From contig NZ_JAHREP010000018.1 in NCBI RefSeq assembly GCF_019084545.1, forward strand, positions 1 to 62,361: DNA of 62,361 nt. The letters run 5' to 3'. Positions 8,255 to 17,935 of this stretch are shown here, piece after piece. Positions within the stretch are counted from its first letter, which is position 1. Every line of letters starts with the position of its first letter. The translations under genes were made by a program, and so were the position numbers. Source of the stretch: Marinobacterium ramblicola (GTDB lineage: Bacteria; Pseudomonadota; Gammaproteobacteria; Pseudomonadales; Balneatricaceae). The notes below the pieces were generated by a model. It saw only the letters and a list, made by a program, of their open reading frames with translations, made no database searches and was not told the origin of the DNA.

Positions 8255-10990
8255 TCAATGCGCCTGTTCCCAGTTGTCCCCGGACTGGGCTTCGACCAGC
8301 AGCGGTACATCCAGCTGCACGGTTTTTTCCATCAGTGGATGCACCTGTGCGAGAAACGCCTCCACATCGGATTCGCGCACTTCGAACACCAGTTCGTCGT
8401 GCACCTGCATGATCATGCGGGCATCGATATCGCTTTCCCGGAGCCAGTCGTCGACCCGCACCATCGCCTTCTTGATGATGTCGGCCGCCGTACCCTGCAT
8501 CGGAGCGTTGATCGCGGTGCGCTCGGCGGCCTGACGGCTCATCGGGTTGCGCGCGTTGATCTCCGGCAGGTAGAGCCGGCGACCGAAGATCGTCTCCACA
8601 TAGCCCTGCTCGCGCGCCCGTTCACGGGTACTGTCCATATAGCGCTGCACGCCAGGGTAGGTCTCGAAGTAGTGATCGATATAGGTCTGCGCCTCCTTAC
8701 GGCCCAATCCCAGTTGCTTGGCCAGACCGAATGCGGACATACCGTAGATCAGACCAAAGTTGATCGCCTTGGCACTGCGCCGTTGATCGGCACTTACCTG
8801 GTCGCGCGATACCTTGAACACCTCGGCGGCCGTGGCCCTGTGGATATCTTCGCCCTTGGCAAAGGCATCCAGCAGCCCCTGGTCGCCGGATAGATGTGCC
8901 ATGATGCGCAGCTCGATCTGGGAATAGTCGGCGGCGACGATCTTGTAGCCCTTGGGCGCGATAAACGCCTGGCGGATACGCCGCCCCTCGGCGGTACGCA
9001 CCGGGATGTTCTGCAGGTTGGGGTCGGTGGAGGAGAGTCGTCCGGTCGCAGTCACCGCCTGATGGTAGGAGGTATGAACGCGGCCGGTGGCCTTGTTGAT
9101 CATCTGCGGCAGCTTGTCGGTATAGGTCGACTTGAGCTTGCTCAGGCCCCGATGCTCGATGATCACCTTCGGCAACGGATAGTCCAGCGCCAGCTCCTGC
9201 AGCACCTCCTCCGCGGTGGACGGCGCCCCCTTGGGGGTCTTTTTCTTCACCGGCAGGCCCTGCTTGTCGAACAGAATCTCCTGCAGCTGCTTGGTGGAGC
9301 TCAGATTGAACGGCCCACCGGCCAACTCATGCGCCTCGACCTCCAGCTCCTTGAGCCGTTGCTCGATCTCCCGGCTCTGCTGCGCCAGCAGACCGGCATC
9401 GATCAACGCGCCGTTGCGCTCGATCCGCGACAGCACCGGCACCAGCGGCAACTCAATCTCATTCAATACCGAGACCAGCTCACCCTCGGCCTCCAGCTTC
9501 GACATCAGGGTTTGATGCAGGCGCAGGGTGATATCGGCATCTTCGGCGGCATAGGGCGCGGCCTGCTCCAGGTCGATCTGATTGAAGGTGAGCTGCTTCT
9601 TGCCCTTGCCGGCGATCGCCTCGAAGCTGACCGTTTCGGTATTCAGATAGCGCTGCGCCAGCGTATCCATATCGTGACGACTGGCGGTGGAGTTGAGCAC
9701 GTAGGACTCGAGCATGGTGTCGGAGCCTATGCCCTGCAGCTCGATACCGTAGTTCGCCAGCACATTCATGTCGTACTTGATGTGCTGACCGATCTTTTTC
9801 AGCTGCGGATCCTCCAGCAGCGGCTTGAGCTGTGCGAGCACCGCTTTACGGTCGAGCTGAGCCGGTGCACCGACGTAGTCGTGCGCCAGCGGCACATAAG
9901 CAGCCTTGCCGGGCTCGACGGCGAAGGAGACCCCGACCAGCTCGGCCTCCATATAGTTGAGGCTTGTGGTCTCGGTATCGAAGGCGAAACTGCCCGCCGC
10001 CTTCAGTTTGTCCAGCCAGCGATCCAGCTCGGCCTGATCAAATACCGTTTCATACTCGACCTCAACAGCGGGCGACTCCGGCTGCGCAGATTCAGCCGCG
10101 CTGTCACCCTGCTCCAGCTCGGCGACCCAGCTCTTGAACTCGAAGCGCTTGAACAGCTCCATCAGCTTGTCGCGATCAGGCTCCGTAAGCTTGATATCGC
10201 CCAGGCCGATATGCAGCTGCACGTCGGTCTTGATCGTGGCCAGCAGGTAGGAGAGCTCCGCCATCTCGCGGTTTTCCTCCAGTTTTTTCGACATTGTCTT
10301 GGCGCCGCGAAAACCGAGCTCTGAAATTCGGTCCAGGTTCTGGTACAGAGCCTTGATGCTGCCGATCCCCTGTAGCAACGCCAGCGCGGTTTTCTCGCCC
10401 ACTCCGGGCACGCCGGGAATGTTGTCGACCTTATCCCCCATCAGTGCCAGGTAGTCGATGATCAGCGCCGGTTCGATGCCATACTTCTCGCGCACACCAT
10501 CGATATCGAGCCGGGTATCGGTCATGGTGTTGATCAGTGTGACCTTGTCATCCACCAGTTGCGCCATATCCTTGTCGCCGGTGGAGATCACCACATCACA
10601 GCAGGCCGCCTCGGCCTGGCACGCCAGGGTACCGATCACATCGTCCGCTTCGACCCCCTCTTCGACGAAGATCGGGATCCCCATGGCGCGGATAATGTCG
10701 TGAATCGGCTCGATCTGGTCGCGCAGATCATCCGGCATGGGGGGGCGGTGCGACTTATACTCCGGGTAGAGATCGTCGCGAAAGGTCTTGCCCTTGGCAT
10801 CGAACACCACAGCGACCGGGCTTTCCGGATACTGTTTCAGCAGACTGCGCAGCATCGATGTCACCACCCGCACCGCACCGGTCGGAAAACCCTCTGCCGT
10901 TCTCAGGTCCGCCTGCTGTGAGGCGAAGAAGGCTCTATATAAATAGGAGGAGCCGTCAACTAGAATAACAGGAGGTTTCTGTGCGCTCAT
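8255..10990 (-). CDS. polA: DNA polymerase I
   Basis: Repair and Okazaki-fragment polymerase. I start it at ATG 10988-10990 (911 residues), where the product begins [20 protein letters not shown]; the upstream extension of the frame looks non-coding. Three domains are visible: an N-terminal 5'-3' exonuclease (residues about 5-290, with [21 protein letters not shown] and acidic metal ligands), a 3'-5' proofreading domain with intact motif [10 protein letters not shown] (about residue 345), and an A-family polymerase with DYSQIELR, the [14 protein letters not shown] finger helix and the catalytic [10 protein letters not shown] motif near the C-terminus. All three activities are therefore expected. 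Confidence 0.97.
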   Translation of the reverse strand: MSAQKPPVILVDGSSYLYRAFFASQQADLRTAEGFPTGAVRVVTSMLRSLLKQYPESPVAVVFDAKGKTFRDDLYPEYKSHRPPMPDDLRDQIEPIHDIIRAMGIPIFVEEGVEADDVIGTLACQAEAACCDVVISTGDKDMAQLVDDKVTLINTMTDTRLDIDGVREKYGIEPALIIDYLALMGDKVDNIPGVPGVGEKTALALLQGIGSIKALYQNLDRISELGFRGAKTMSKKLEENREMAELSYLLATIKTDVQLHIGLGDIKLTEPDRDKLMELFKRFEFKSWVAELEQGDSAAESAQPESPAVEVEYETVFDQAELDRWLDKLKAAGSFAFDTETTSLNYMEAELVGVSFAVEPGKAAYVPLAHDYVGAPAQLDRKAVLAQLKPLLEDPQLKKIGQHIKYDMNVLANYGIELQGIGSDTMLESYVLNSTASRHDMDTLAQRYLNTETVSFEAIAGKGKKQLTFNQIDLEQAAPYAAEDADITLRLHQTLMSKLEAEGELVSVLNEIELPLVPVLSRIERNGALIDAGLLAQQSREIEQRLKELEVEAHELAGGPFNLSSTKQLQEILFDKQGLPVKKKTPKGAPSTAEEVLQELALDYPLPKVIIEHRGLSKLKSTYTDKLPQMINKATGRVHTSYHQAVTATGRLSSTDPNLQNIPVRTAEGRRIRQAFIAPKGYKIVAADYSQIELRIMAHLSGDQGLLDAFAKGEDIHRATAAEVFKVSRDQVSADQRRSAKAINFGLIYGMSAFGLAKQLGLGRKEAQTYIDHYFETYPGVQRYMDSTRERAREQGYVETIFGRRLYLPEINARNPMSRQAAERTAINAPMQGTAADIIKKAMVRVDDWLRESDIDARMIMQVHDELVFEVRESDVEAFLAQVHPLMEKTVQLDVPLLVEAQSGDNWEQAH

Positions 10991-11120
10991 CGCTGGTTTC
11001 CATCGACTGGTGAATACGGGTGCGGGCTTGTTCGGTCCGCCGTAAAGGCCCACAATCATAGACAAATAAGGCCGCGACGACCAATGCGTTACGGCCGTTG
11101 GTAAAACAGGGAAAATCGCA

Positions 11121-11405
11121 ATGATGAAAGAGTTTCTGCTGGCGGGACTGCTGGTCTTGGCTCCGCTGGCGCAGGCGGAGGTGGTGACCGACACCGAAAC
11201 CCGTGAGCCGGAGATCACCATCACCCATGATCAGGAGGCCACCTACTACGAGTACAAGGTCAACGGTCAGCTCAAGGAGATCAAGGTGGTGCCGAAGGTG
11301 GGTAAACCCTACTATCTGGTCCCCGCCCCCGGCTCGGGCGATGAGTATATTCGGGTCGAAGAATCACAAATCCTGATCCCGAAATGGGTCATCTTCAGCT
11401 GGTAA
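11121..11405 (+). CDS. DUF2782 small exported protein
   Basis: A 94-residue protein with an N-terminal signal peptide (hydrophobic core to about residue 15, cleavage near LAQA, residue 19) and a compact, Glu- and Lys-rich mature part ending in PKWVIFSW. Sequence and position between polA and the APH-type thrB match DUF2782, a family of unknown function in Pseudomonas and relatives. It is probably co-transcribed with thrB, which begins ten bases downstream. Function not known; a periplasmic location is inferred from the signal peptide. Confidence 0.82.
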   Translation: MMKEFLLAGLLVLAPLAQAEVVTDTETREPEITITHDQEATYYEYKVNGQLKEIKVVPKVGKPYYLVPAPGSGDEYIRVEESQILIPKWVIFSW

Positions 11406-11414
11406 CCATCGATC

Positions 11415-12389
11415 GTGGCAGTCTACACATCCGTATCCCGAGCCGAGCTGGACAAGCTGCTGGCTGATTATGACCTTGGCACCTGTGTCGACCTCAAGGG
11501 GATCGACGGTGGCATCGAAAACACCAACTACTTCGTCACCCTCGAACAGGAGGGTAAGCGTAGCGAATATGTGCTGACCCTGTTCGAAGAGTTCAGCTAC
11601 GATGAGATGCCCTTCTTCGTCGAGCTTGGCAAATGGCTGGCCGAACGCGACGTTCCCGTGCCCTACGCTATCGAAGACCGCAACGGTATCGGCCTGAAAC
11701 AGCTGTGCGGTCGCCCCGCGTTTCTGCAGCCCCGGTTCAGGGGAGAGCATGTCGACCAGCGGGCGCTGACCGCCGAGCACTGCGCCAGCATCGGCCGTGC
11801 ACTCGCCCGCCTGCACTTGGCCGGCAAGGACTTCTATCTGACCCGTCAGGCGCACCGCGGAGTATTCTGGTGGCGCCGGGAGAGCGAGAGCATAGCACCG
11901 CGGTTGAGTGAAGAGGATGGCGAACTGCTGCTGCAGGAGGTACGCCTGTTCGACGAACTGCGCCAGAACGCCGAGCAGCTGCCGATGGGGATTACCCACG
12001 GCGACCTGTTCCACGACAACGCCCTGTTTGTCGGCAGTGAGGTCGAGGCGATACTGGATATCTACAACGCCGCCACCGCCTACTGGCTGTACGACCTGGC
12101 GATCGTCGCCAACGACTGGTGCGTGAACCCGGACGGTAGCATCGACAACGTGCGCGAGCGCGCCCTGCTCGACGCCTACGCCGAGGTGCGGCCGTTCAAC
12201 GACGCCGAGCGCGCGGCCTGGCCGCAGCTATGCCGCACCGCCGCGATGCGTTTCTGGCTGTCACGCCTGATCCCCTGGCTCGGCATCGCCCAGGCCTCTC
12301 GCCAGGGCGGGGAGATGAAGCTGAAAGACCCCGACGAGCTCAAGCGGATCCTGCTGACACGGATCGCCCACCCGGCGGATCTCGGCTGA
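11415..12389 (+). CDS. thrB: Homoserine kinase, APH-fold type
   Basis: Phosphorylates homoserine on the way to threonine. This 324-residue enzyme is not of the GHMP type found in enterics but of the aminoglycoside-phosphotransferase fold found in Pseudomonas. Visible features are the N-terminal GGIENTNYFV loop, a Glu-rich lobe, and the catalytic segment THGDLFHDNALF (about residues 194-205) followed by ILDIYNA, which supplies the second metal-binding Asp. The start is GTG 11415-11417, just after DUF2782. A strong intrinsic terminator follows at 12411. Confidence 0.93.
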   Translation: MAVYTSVSRAELDKLLADYDLGTCVDLKGIDGGIENTNYFVTLEQEGKRSEYVLTLFEEFSYDEMPFFVELGKWLAERDVPVPYAIEDRNGIGLKQLCGRPAFLQPRFRGEHVDQRALTAEHCASIGRALARLHLAGKDFYLTRQAHRGVFWWRRESESIAPRLSEEDGELLLQEVRLFDELRQNAEQLPMGITHGDLFHDNALFVGSEVEAILDIYNAATAYWLYDLAIVANDWCVNPDGSIDNVRERALLDAYAEVRPFNDAERAAWPQLCRTAAMRFWLSRLIPWLGIAQASRQGGEMKLKDPDELKRILLTRIAHPADLG

Positions 12390-12410
12390 ACCGGATCCGC
12401 TTCGATATCC

Positions 12411-12432
12411 GGCCCCGACAACGGGGCCTTTT
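12411..12432 (+). terminator. Intrinsic terminator of the DUF2782-thrB unit
   Basis: Perfect 7-bp stem GGCCCCG / CGGGGCC with loop ACAA, followed by TTTT, 22 bases past the thrB stop. It separates thrB from the LexA-controlled uvrD promoter. Confidence 0.85.
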
Positions 12433-12433
12433 C

Positions 12434-12449
12434 CTGTATACTTTTCCAG
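12434..12449 (+). promoter_or_regulatory. LexA (SOS) box of uvrD
   Basis: CTGTATACTTTTCCAG matches CTG-N10-CAG, and the flanking TA after CAG also fits the extended LexA consensus. A -10 element TATACT lies at 12466-12471, with a weak -35 (TTTCCA) at 12443-12448 overlapping the box, so bound LexA would block the promoter. uvrD is an SOS gene in E. coli; LexA control here is inferred from the site. Confidence 0.75.
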
Positions 12450-12516
12450 TATTCCCGCTGTTCGGTATACTCGTTTCCGTTTTGTAGCCAACCAGACCCC
12501 AAACGACGCAGATCCC

Positions 12517-14736
12517 ATGGACGTTACCCACATCATCGACTCCCTCAACGATGCCCAGCGCCAGGCGGTGACCGCCGACGTCAAGAACCTGCTGGTGCTG
12601 GCCGGAGCCGGCTCCGGCAAGACCCGGGTGCTGGTACACCGTATCGCCTGGCTGATCGAGGCGGAGGGGATCTCGCCCTACTCGATCATGGCCGTGACCT
12701 TTACCAACAAGGCGGCGCGGGAGATGCGCGGGCGTATCGAGCATCTGTTGGGGCTGAATACCCACGGCATGTGGGTGGGTACCTTCCACGGCCTGGCCCA
12801 CCGCCTGCTGCGCGCACACTGGCAGGACGCCGGGCTGCGCGACAACTTCCAGATCATGGACAGCGACGACCAGCTGCGGCTGATCAAGCGGCTGTGCAAG
12901 GAGATGAACCTGGACGAGACCCGCTGGCCGCCTAAGCAGATGCAGTGGTACATCAACGCGCAGAAGGATGAGGGGCTGCGCAGCCGGCATATCGAGCGTA
13001 GCGGCGACCTGTTCCAGGACACGATGGTCAGGGTGTACGAAGCCTACGAAGAGGCGTGCGAGCGCGGCGGCATGATCGACTTCGGCGAACTATTGTTGCG
13101 CGCATTGGAATTGCTGCGCGACCGGGCGCCTGCGCTACTCAAGCACTACCGCGAGCGCTTCCGCTACGTACTGGTGGACGAGTTTCAGGACACCAACGCC
13201 ATCCAGTACGCCTGGCTGCGCCTGCTCTGCCAGGGCGACGACAAGCTGATGGCGGTGGGCGACGACGACCAGTCGATCTACGGCTGGCGTGGTGCCCGAA
13301 TCGAGAATATCCAGCACCTGCCGGAACACTTCCCCGGCACCGAAACCATCCGTCTGGAGCAGAACTACCGCTCCACCGGTACCATCCTCGGTGCCGCCAA
13401 CGCGGTAATCCGCAACAACTTCGGCCGCCTCGGCAAGGAGCTGTGGACCAATCTGGGCGACGGCGAGGCGATCAGCGTCTATGCCGCGTTCAACGAGCAG
13501 GACGAAGCGCGCTTCATCATCGACCAGATCAGCAAGTGGGTCGACGAGGGCAACCGCCGCGACGAGAGCGCGATCCTCTACCGCTCCAACGCCCAGTCGC
13601 GGGTGCTGGAGGAGACACTGATCCGCACCGGCATCCCCTACCGCATCTACGGCGGCCAGCGCTTCTATGACCGCCTCGAGATCAAGAACGCCCTCGCCTA
13701 TATGCGCCTGATCGCCAATCGTGACGATGACACGGCGATGGAGCGGATCATCAATGTACCCACCCGCGGTATCGGTACCCGCACCATCGAACAGATCCGC
13801 GAGCACGCCCGCGCCGAAGGGGTATCGATGTGGCGCGCCGCCAACGAGATCATCGAGCTGGGCCAGCTTGCCGCCCGTGCCGGCAACGCCCTGCAGGGTT
13901 TCCTCGACCTGGTCAACAGCCTGGACAGCACCACCCGCGACACCGAGCTGCATGAGCAGACCGAGCATGTGATCCAGCACTCCGGCCTGATCGAGCACCA
14001 CGAGAAGGAGAAGGGCGAGAAGGCCCAGTCGCGAATCGAAAACCTGGAGGAGCTGGTCACCGCCGCACGCCAGTTCGCCGGCCAGTGGCAGGAGGATGAG
14101 GCGCCGGAAGGGTTCAACTCCGTGCTCGCCGCCTTCCTTGACCAGGCCGCACTGGACGCCGGCGACGCCCAGGCCGACGTGCACACCGACAGCGTCCAGC
14201 TGATGACGCTGCACTCGGCCAAGGGGCTGGAGTTCCCTCTGGTGTTCCTGGCCGGCATGGAGGAGGGGCTGTTCCCGCACAGCATGTCCGCCGAAGAGCC
14301 GGGACGGCTGGAGGAGGAGCGCCGCCTCTGCTACGTCGGCATCACCCGCGCCATGCAGAAGCTCTACCTGACCTACGCCGAGTCCCGCCGTCTGCACGGC
14401 CAGGAGAACTACAACCGGCCCTCGCGCTTTATCCAGGAGATACCCACCGAGTTGGTCGAAGAGGTGCGCCTGAACGCCACCGTGCGCCGCCCCTACGGCA
14501 GCGGCGGTTATCAACAGGAGGGCGGTTCGCTGTTCGGTGGCTCATCAAGCCTGGGTGGCAGCGATATTCCAGAAACCGGTTTCAACTTGGGCCAGCGGGT
14601 ACGTCATCCCAAGTTCGGCGATGGCCTGGTAGTCAATTTCGAAGGCAGCGGACCGAAGGCGCGGGTGCAGATCAACTTCGACTATGAAGGCAGCAAGTGG
14701 CTGGTGGTGGGCTTCGCCCGGTTGGAAGCGATCTGA
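12517..14736 (+). CDS. uvrD: DNA helicase II UvrD
   Basis: Superfamily 1 3'-5' helicase acting in nucleotide-excision and mismatch repair. The 739-residue protein has the N-terminal Q-motif and Walker A loop GAGSGKTRVL (about residues 28-37), motif Ia VTFTNKAAREM, Walker B VDEFQDTN, motif III GDDDQSIYGWRGA, and the C-terminal motifs TLHSAKGLEFP and VGITRA. The last 60 residues contain GQRVRHPKFGDGLVVNFEG, the UvrD/PcrA-type C-terminal Tudor-like domain. It starts at ATG 12517, behind a LexA box, and ends before an intrinsic terminator, so it forms its own unit. Confidence 0.97.
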   Translation: MDVTHIIDSLNDAQRQAVTADVKNLLVLAGAGSGKTRVLVHRIAWLIEAEGISPYSIMAVTFTNKAAREMRGRIEHLLGLNTHGMWVGTFHGLAHRLLRAHWQDAGLRDNFQIMDSDDQLRLIKRLCKEMNLDETRWPPKQMQWYINAQKDEGLRSRHIERSGDLFQDTMVRVYEAYEEACERGGMIDFGELLLRALELLRDRAPALLKHYRERFRYVLVDEFQDTNAIQYAWLRLLCQGDDKLMAVGDDDQSIYGWRGARIENIQHLPEHFPGTETIRLEQNYRSTGTILGAANAVIRNNFGRLGKELWTNLGDGEAISVYAAFNEQDEARFIIDQISKWVDEGNRRDESAILYRSNAQSRVLEETLIRTGIPYRIYGGQRFYDRLEIKNALAYMRLIANRDDDTAMERIINVPTRGIGTRTIEQIREHARAEGVSMWRAANEIIELGQLAARAGNALQGFLDLVNSLDSTTRDTELHEQTEHVIQHSGLIEHHEKEKGEKAQSRIENLEELVTAARQFAGQWQEDEAPEGFNSVLAAFLDQAALDAGDAQADVHTDSVQLMTLHSAKGLEFPLVFLAGMEEGLFPHSMSAEEPGRLEEERRLCYVGITRAMQKLYLTYAESRRLHGQENYNRPSRFIQEIPTELVEEVRLNATVRRPYGSGGYQQEGGSLFGGSSSLGGSDIPETGFNLGQRVRHPKFGDGLVVNFEGSGPKARVQINFDYEGSKWLVVGFARLEAI

Positions 14737-14752
14737 CCGTCAGCGATACTTG

Positions 14753-14780
14753 AACGGCGTCCAAAGCGGGCGCCGTTTTT
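14753..14780 (+). terminator. Intrinsic terminator of uvrD
   Basis: AACGGCG (14753-14759) pairs with CGCCGTT (14771-14777), loop of 11 bases, with five T residues at the end, 17 bases after the uvrD stop. Confidence 0.8.
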
Positions 14781-14892
14781 ATGTACAGGAAGTACGGTAT
14801 GCCGCGGGCGCATGGATGCGCAGGAGCGGCGACATGTATCGGTCAGCGGACTACACTCAAACCTACATCGACAGCCAGCAGGAGCCTCATAG

Positions 14893-16227
14893 GTGCCCGG
14901 TAGCAAGATAACCTTCCCGATAGCGCTGCTCGCCGCCGCGGCGATCTACTTTATGTCCCCGTTCGACCCGGCTCTGCGCACCGGCCTGTCGGTGCTGGCA
15001 CTGATCGCCATCCTGTGGATGACCGAGACCTTCAATATCACCGTCACGGCACTGCTGATCCCGGTACTGGCGGTGGTGACCGGTACCTTTACGACGGCTG
15101 ATGCACTGAAAAACTTCGCCAATCCGATCATTTTCCTGTTCCTCGGCGGTTTCGCCCTGGCTGCCGCATTGAGCGAACAGAAGCTCGATCGCTATATCTC
15201 CAACCAGGTCCTGCGACTGGCCGGCGGCCGGCTCGTTATCGCCTCGCTGCTGCTGTTTCTGACCGCCGCCGGCCTGTCGATGTGGATATCCAATACCGCC
15301 ACCACCGCGATGATGCTGCCGCTGGTATTGGGACTGCTCAAACAACTTCCCTATGAAGAGAACAAGCGCAGTTACTGGTTCATCCTGCTCGGTCTGGCGT
15401 ATTCCGCCAGTATCGGCGGCATCGGCACCCTGGTCGGCAGTCCGCCCAATGCCATAGCGGCTGCGGCGGTCGGGCTCAGTTTCGTGGATTGGCTCAAGAT
15501 CGGCCTGCCACTGGTGATCGTCTCTTTCCCACTGATGATCACCGTACTCTGGCTGGTGATCCGTCCCAACCTGGACCACCACTTCGAACGCGAAGCCTCG
15601 CATCAACCCCTGAACGCCACCCAATGGGCAACACTTGGCGTGTTCGCACTGACCGTATGCCTCTGGCTGTTCAGTGCGCCACTGTCGACATGGCTCGGCA
15701 TCAAGGGTGGCATGGACTCGCTGATCGCCATCGCCGCGCTCCTGATGCTCTGCATGTTGCGGCTGGTGTCATGGAAGGCGGTGGAGAGGTCCGCCGACTG
15801 GGGCGTATTGCTGCTGTTCGGTGGTGGGCTGACCCTGTCCGCGATGTTGAAAGAGACCGGTACCAGTCTCTACCTGGCTCAGTCGATCAGCGATCTTCTC
15901 GCCGGCGCGCCGCTCATTCTATTCGTGCTTGTCGTCGCCGGGTTCGTGGTGATGTTGACCGAGATAGCGAGCAACACCGCCAGCAGCGCGCTGCTGGTGC
16001 CTATCTTCGTGGGTATCGCCGGTGCCATGGGCATGCCAGAGGTGGTGATGGCGATGGTGATCGCCGTAGCGGCATCTTGCGCCTTTATGCTGCCGGTGGC
16101 GACGCCGCCCAACGCCATCGTGTACGGTTCGGGCGCGGTACCCCAGGCCCAGATGATGCGCGCCGGCATCGTGCTCAACGCGGTGATGACCACCGTCATC
16201 ACCGGCGCTGCAATGCTGATGCTTTAA
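14893..16227 (+). CDS. SLC13/DASS-family sodium:anion symporter
   Basis: Inner-membrane carrier predicted to take up a dicarboxylate or inorganic anion such as sulfate with sodium. The 444-residue protein is hydrophobic throughout, with about 11-12 membrane segments. It carries the two repeated family signatures: SNTATTAMMLPL followed by GSPPNAIAA in the first half, and SNTASSALLVPIF followed by TPPNAIVYGSG in the second; SNT and the Pro-Pro-Asn loop line the substrate and sodium site. Start is GTG 14893-14895, with AGGAG 11 bases upstream. Its stop overlaps the stop of the convergent thioesterase gene. The exact substrate cannot be read from sequence. Confidence 0.88.
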   Translation: MPGSKITFPIALLAAAAIYFMSPFDPALRTGLSVLALIAILWMTETFNITVTALLIPVLAVVTGTFTTADALKNFANPIIFLFLGGFALAAALSEQKLDRYISNQVLRLAGGRLVIASLLLFLTAAGLSMWISNTATTAMMLPLVLGLLKQLPYEENKRSYWFILLGLAYSASIGGIGTLVGSPPNAIAAAAVGLSFVDWLKIGLPLVIVSFPLMITVLWLVIRPNLDHHFEREASHQPLNATQWATLGVFALTVCLWLFSAPLSTWLGIKGGMDSLIAIAALLMLCMLRLVSWKAVERSADWGVLLLFGGGLTLSAMLKETGTSLYLAQSISDLLAGAPLILFVLVVAGFVVMLTEIASNTASSALLVPIFVGIAGAMGMPEVVMAMVIAVAASCAFMLPVATPPNAIVYGSGAVPQAQMMRAGIVLNAVMTTVITGAAMLML

Positions 16228-16634
16228 TTCGTACCCGCTGCCGGTGGCAGCCGCCGGATATGACCGTCGGCATCGATCGCCACCTGTACACACTCACAGA
16301 CGGTGACCTTGCGCGGCTCCCGCCCGTCCGGACACTGCCCCCAACACTCGACGGCGATGCGCAGCGAACTATGGCCGCGCTCCAACACCTGGGTATAAAA
16401 GCCGAGTATGGTGCCCTTCATAACGGGCGACATGAACGACATGCGACCGACGGAAACCGTCGCGATACGCCCCTTGGCCTCCTGACCGGCGCGGATTTCA
16501 CAGGCCAGTACTGCCTGCGCGCTCACCCAACCACCGTAGACATCGCCAAACATATTGACGGCATCGGGCCCTGCGGGCAGTTGCAAACTCAACTCCCCCT
16601 CGGGCTGGAGCAATTGATCGTTCTCTATTTTCAT
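16224..16634 (-). CDS. YciA-like acyl-CoA thioesterase
   Basis: Hot-dog-fold hydrolase of acyl-CoA thioesters. The 136-residue protein, started at ATG 16632-16634, shows the YciA-type core: NMFGDVYGGWVSAQ with the catalytic-type Asp (about residues 27-40), VSVGRMSFMSPV, and a beta strand SLRIAVECWG. The C-terminal tail has the pattern FxYVAIDxxGxxRxLP, seen here as CVQVAIDADGHIRRLP. A longer frame to 16694 would add 20 residues without family similarity. It converges with the SLC13 gene, sharing the TTAA stop region. Substrate chain length is unknown. Confidence 0.82.
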   Translation of the reverse strand: MKIENDQLLQPEGELSLQLPAGPDAVNMFGDVYGGWVSAQAVLACEIRAGQEAKGRIATVSVGRMSFMSPVMKGTILGFYTQVLERGHSSLRIAVECWGQCPDGREPRKVTVCECVQVAIDADGHIRRLPPAAGTN

Positions 16635-16744
16635 TATTTGGAACCTGCGCGTATTGATTACCGGGCGACCGGCATACCTTATGTTGCAGTGCATTATACC
16701 TGCCCAGGTTCAGCCCTAAACAGAAATTTGCATCGGATCAACAC

Positions 16745-16778
16745 CTGTAACATAGCGGTCACAAACCGATCCTATAGT
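16745..16778 (+). promoter_or_regulatory. Pho box and -10 element of pstS
   Basis: Two 7-base direct repeats separated by 4: CTGTAAC-ATAG-CGGTCAC (16745-16762), close to the PhoB consensus CTGTCAT-N4-CTGTCAT. A -10 TATAGT (16773-16778) lies exactly ten bases after the second repeat, where PhoB replaces the -35. Predicts induction under phosphate limitation. Confidence 0.82.
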
Positions 16779-16821
16779 ACGCACACGAATTGAAACCAAA
16801 TGCACCGATCAGGAGCGTACA

Positions 16822-17790
16822 ATGAAACCGATGAACAAGCTGTTCGCAGCCGTAGCGATCTCCGCTGCAGCCGTAACTGCGAATGCCGCTGACCTGCTTG
16901 ACCCGAACCTGCCGACCTATGAAAAGGCTTCAGGCGTGTCCGGCAACCTGTCCAGCGTGGGTTCCGATACTCTGGCCAACCTGATGACTCTGTGGGCTGA
17001 AGAGTTCAAGCGCAACTACCCGAACGTTAATATCCAGATTCAGGCGGCCGGTTCCTCTACCGCTCCCCCAGCGCTGACCGAAGGCACCTCCAACATGGGG
17101 CCGATGAGCCGCAAGATGAAGGACAAGGAGATCGAAGCGTTCGAGAAGAAGTTCGGTTACAAGCCAACCGCTATTCCGGTCGCCATCGACGCCCTGGCCG
17201 TATTCGCACACAAGGATAACCCGATCGCGGGTCTGAGCATGGCTCAGGTCGATGCCATCTTCTCCTCTACCCATAAGTGTGGCGATGGCACCGACATCAC
17301 CAAGTGGGGCGATCTGGGTCTGACCGGCTCCCTGGCAGACCAGAGCATCCAGCTGTTCGGTCGTAACTCTGTATCCGGCACTTACGGTTACTTCAAAGAG
17401 CACGCACTGTGCAAAGGCGACTTCAAGAACAGCGTCAACGAACAGCCGGGCTCCGCTTCCGTGGTACAGTCTGTCTCTACCTCCATCAACGGTGTAGGCT
17501 ACTCCGGTATCGGCTACAAGACCGCGTCCGTACGCGCCCTGCCGCTGTCCAAGGAAGGTACCAACTACGTTGAAGCCTCTCCGGAAAATGCTGCCAACGG
17601 TAGCTACCCGCTGTCTCGCTTCCTGTGGGTTTACGTGAACAAGAAGCCGGGCCAGGAACTGGCGCCGCTGGAGCGTGAGTTCGTCAAGCTGGTACTGTCC
17701 AAGGTTGGCCAGGAAGTCGTAGTCAAGGACGGCTACATCCCGCTGCCAGCGAAAGTTGTTGAGAAACAGCTTTCCGACCTGGGTCTGTAA
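16822..17790 (+). CDS. pstS: Phosphate-binding protein PstS
   Basis: Periplasmic high-affinity phosphate receptor of the Pst ABC transporter. The 322-residue precursor has a signal peptide cleaved near NAAD (residue 23). The mature protein shows phosphate-site segments [21 protein letters not shown] and [13 protein letters not shown]. It belongs to the longer PstS class, without an N-terminal lipobox. It is preceded by a Pho box and followed by a hairpin, with the rest of the transporter behind a second Pho box. Codon use is more biased than in the neighbours, as expected for a highly expressed binding protein. Confidence 0.94.
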   Translation: MKPMNKLFAAVAISAAAVTANAADLLDPNLPTYEKASGVSGNLSSVGSDTLANLMTLWAEEFKRNYPNVNIQIQAAGSSTAPPALTEGTSNMGPMSRKMKDKEIEAFEKKFGYKPTAIPVAIDALAVFAHKDNPIAGLSMAQVDAIFSSTHKCGDGTDITKWGDLGLTGSLADQSIQLFGRNSVSGTYGYFKEHALCKGDFKNSVNEQPGSASVVQSVSTSINGVGYSGIGYKTASVRALPLSKEGTNYVEASPENAANGSYPLSRFLWVYVNKKPGQELAPLEREFVKLVLSKVGQEVVVKDGYIPLPAKVVEKQLSDLGL

Positions 17791-17819
17791 GCTTCAGATT
17801 AAAAGCTGAAAAGACCCTT

Positions 17820-17844
17820 GGGGGAGTCCACTGGACTCCCCTTT
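17820..17844 (+). terminator. Hairpin between pstS and pstC
   Basis: A 9-bp perfect stem GGGGAGTCC / GGACTCCCC with a 3-base loop and TTT after it, 30 bases past pstS. It probably terminates most pstS messages or protects their 3' ends, giving more PstS than permease. A second Pho box follows at once. Confidence 0.75.
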
Positions 17845-17859
17845 CGCGTTTGCCGGACG

Positions 17860-17893
17860 TTGTAACATAACCGTCATACTATTGACTTATCGT
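17860..17893 (+). promoter_or_regulatory. Pho box upstream of pstC
   Basis: TTGTAAC-ATAA-CCGTCAT (17860-17877), two 7-base repeats with a 4-base spacer. A plausible -10 (TATCGT or TTATCG) starts nine to ten bases later. It gives pstC-pstA-pstB-phoU their own PhoB-driven promoter, and its position argues against a pstC start upstream of 17936. Confidence 0.7.
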
Positions 17894-17935
17894 ACGCTGC
17901 AAATCACGTTCAGAGCTCTCTCAGGATCCTCAACC

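Noticed and set aside
8894..10324. 476-codon plus-strand frame inside polA
   Set aside because: Antisense to intact polA domains; no protein features.
13135..14514. 459-codon minus-strand frame inside uvrD
   Set aside because: uvrD is full length with all helicase motifs; the antisense frame is a byproduct of codon bias.
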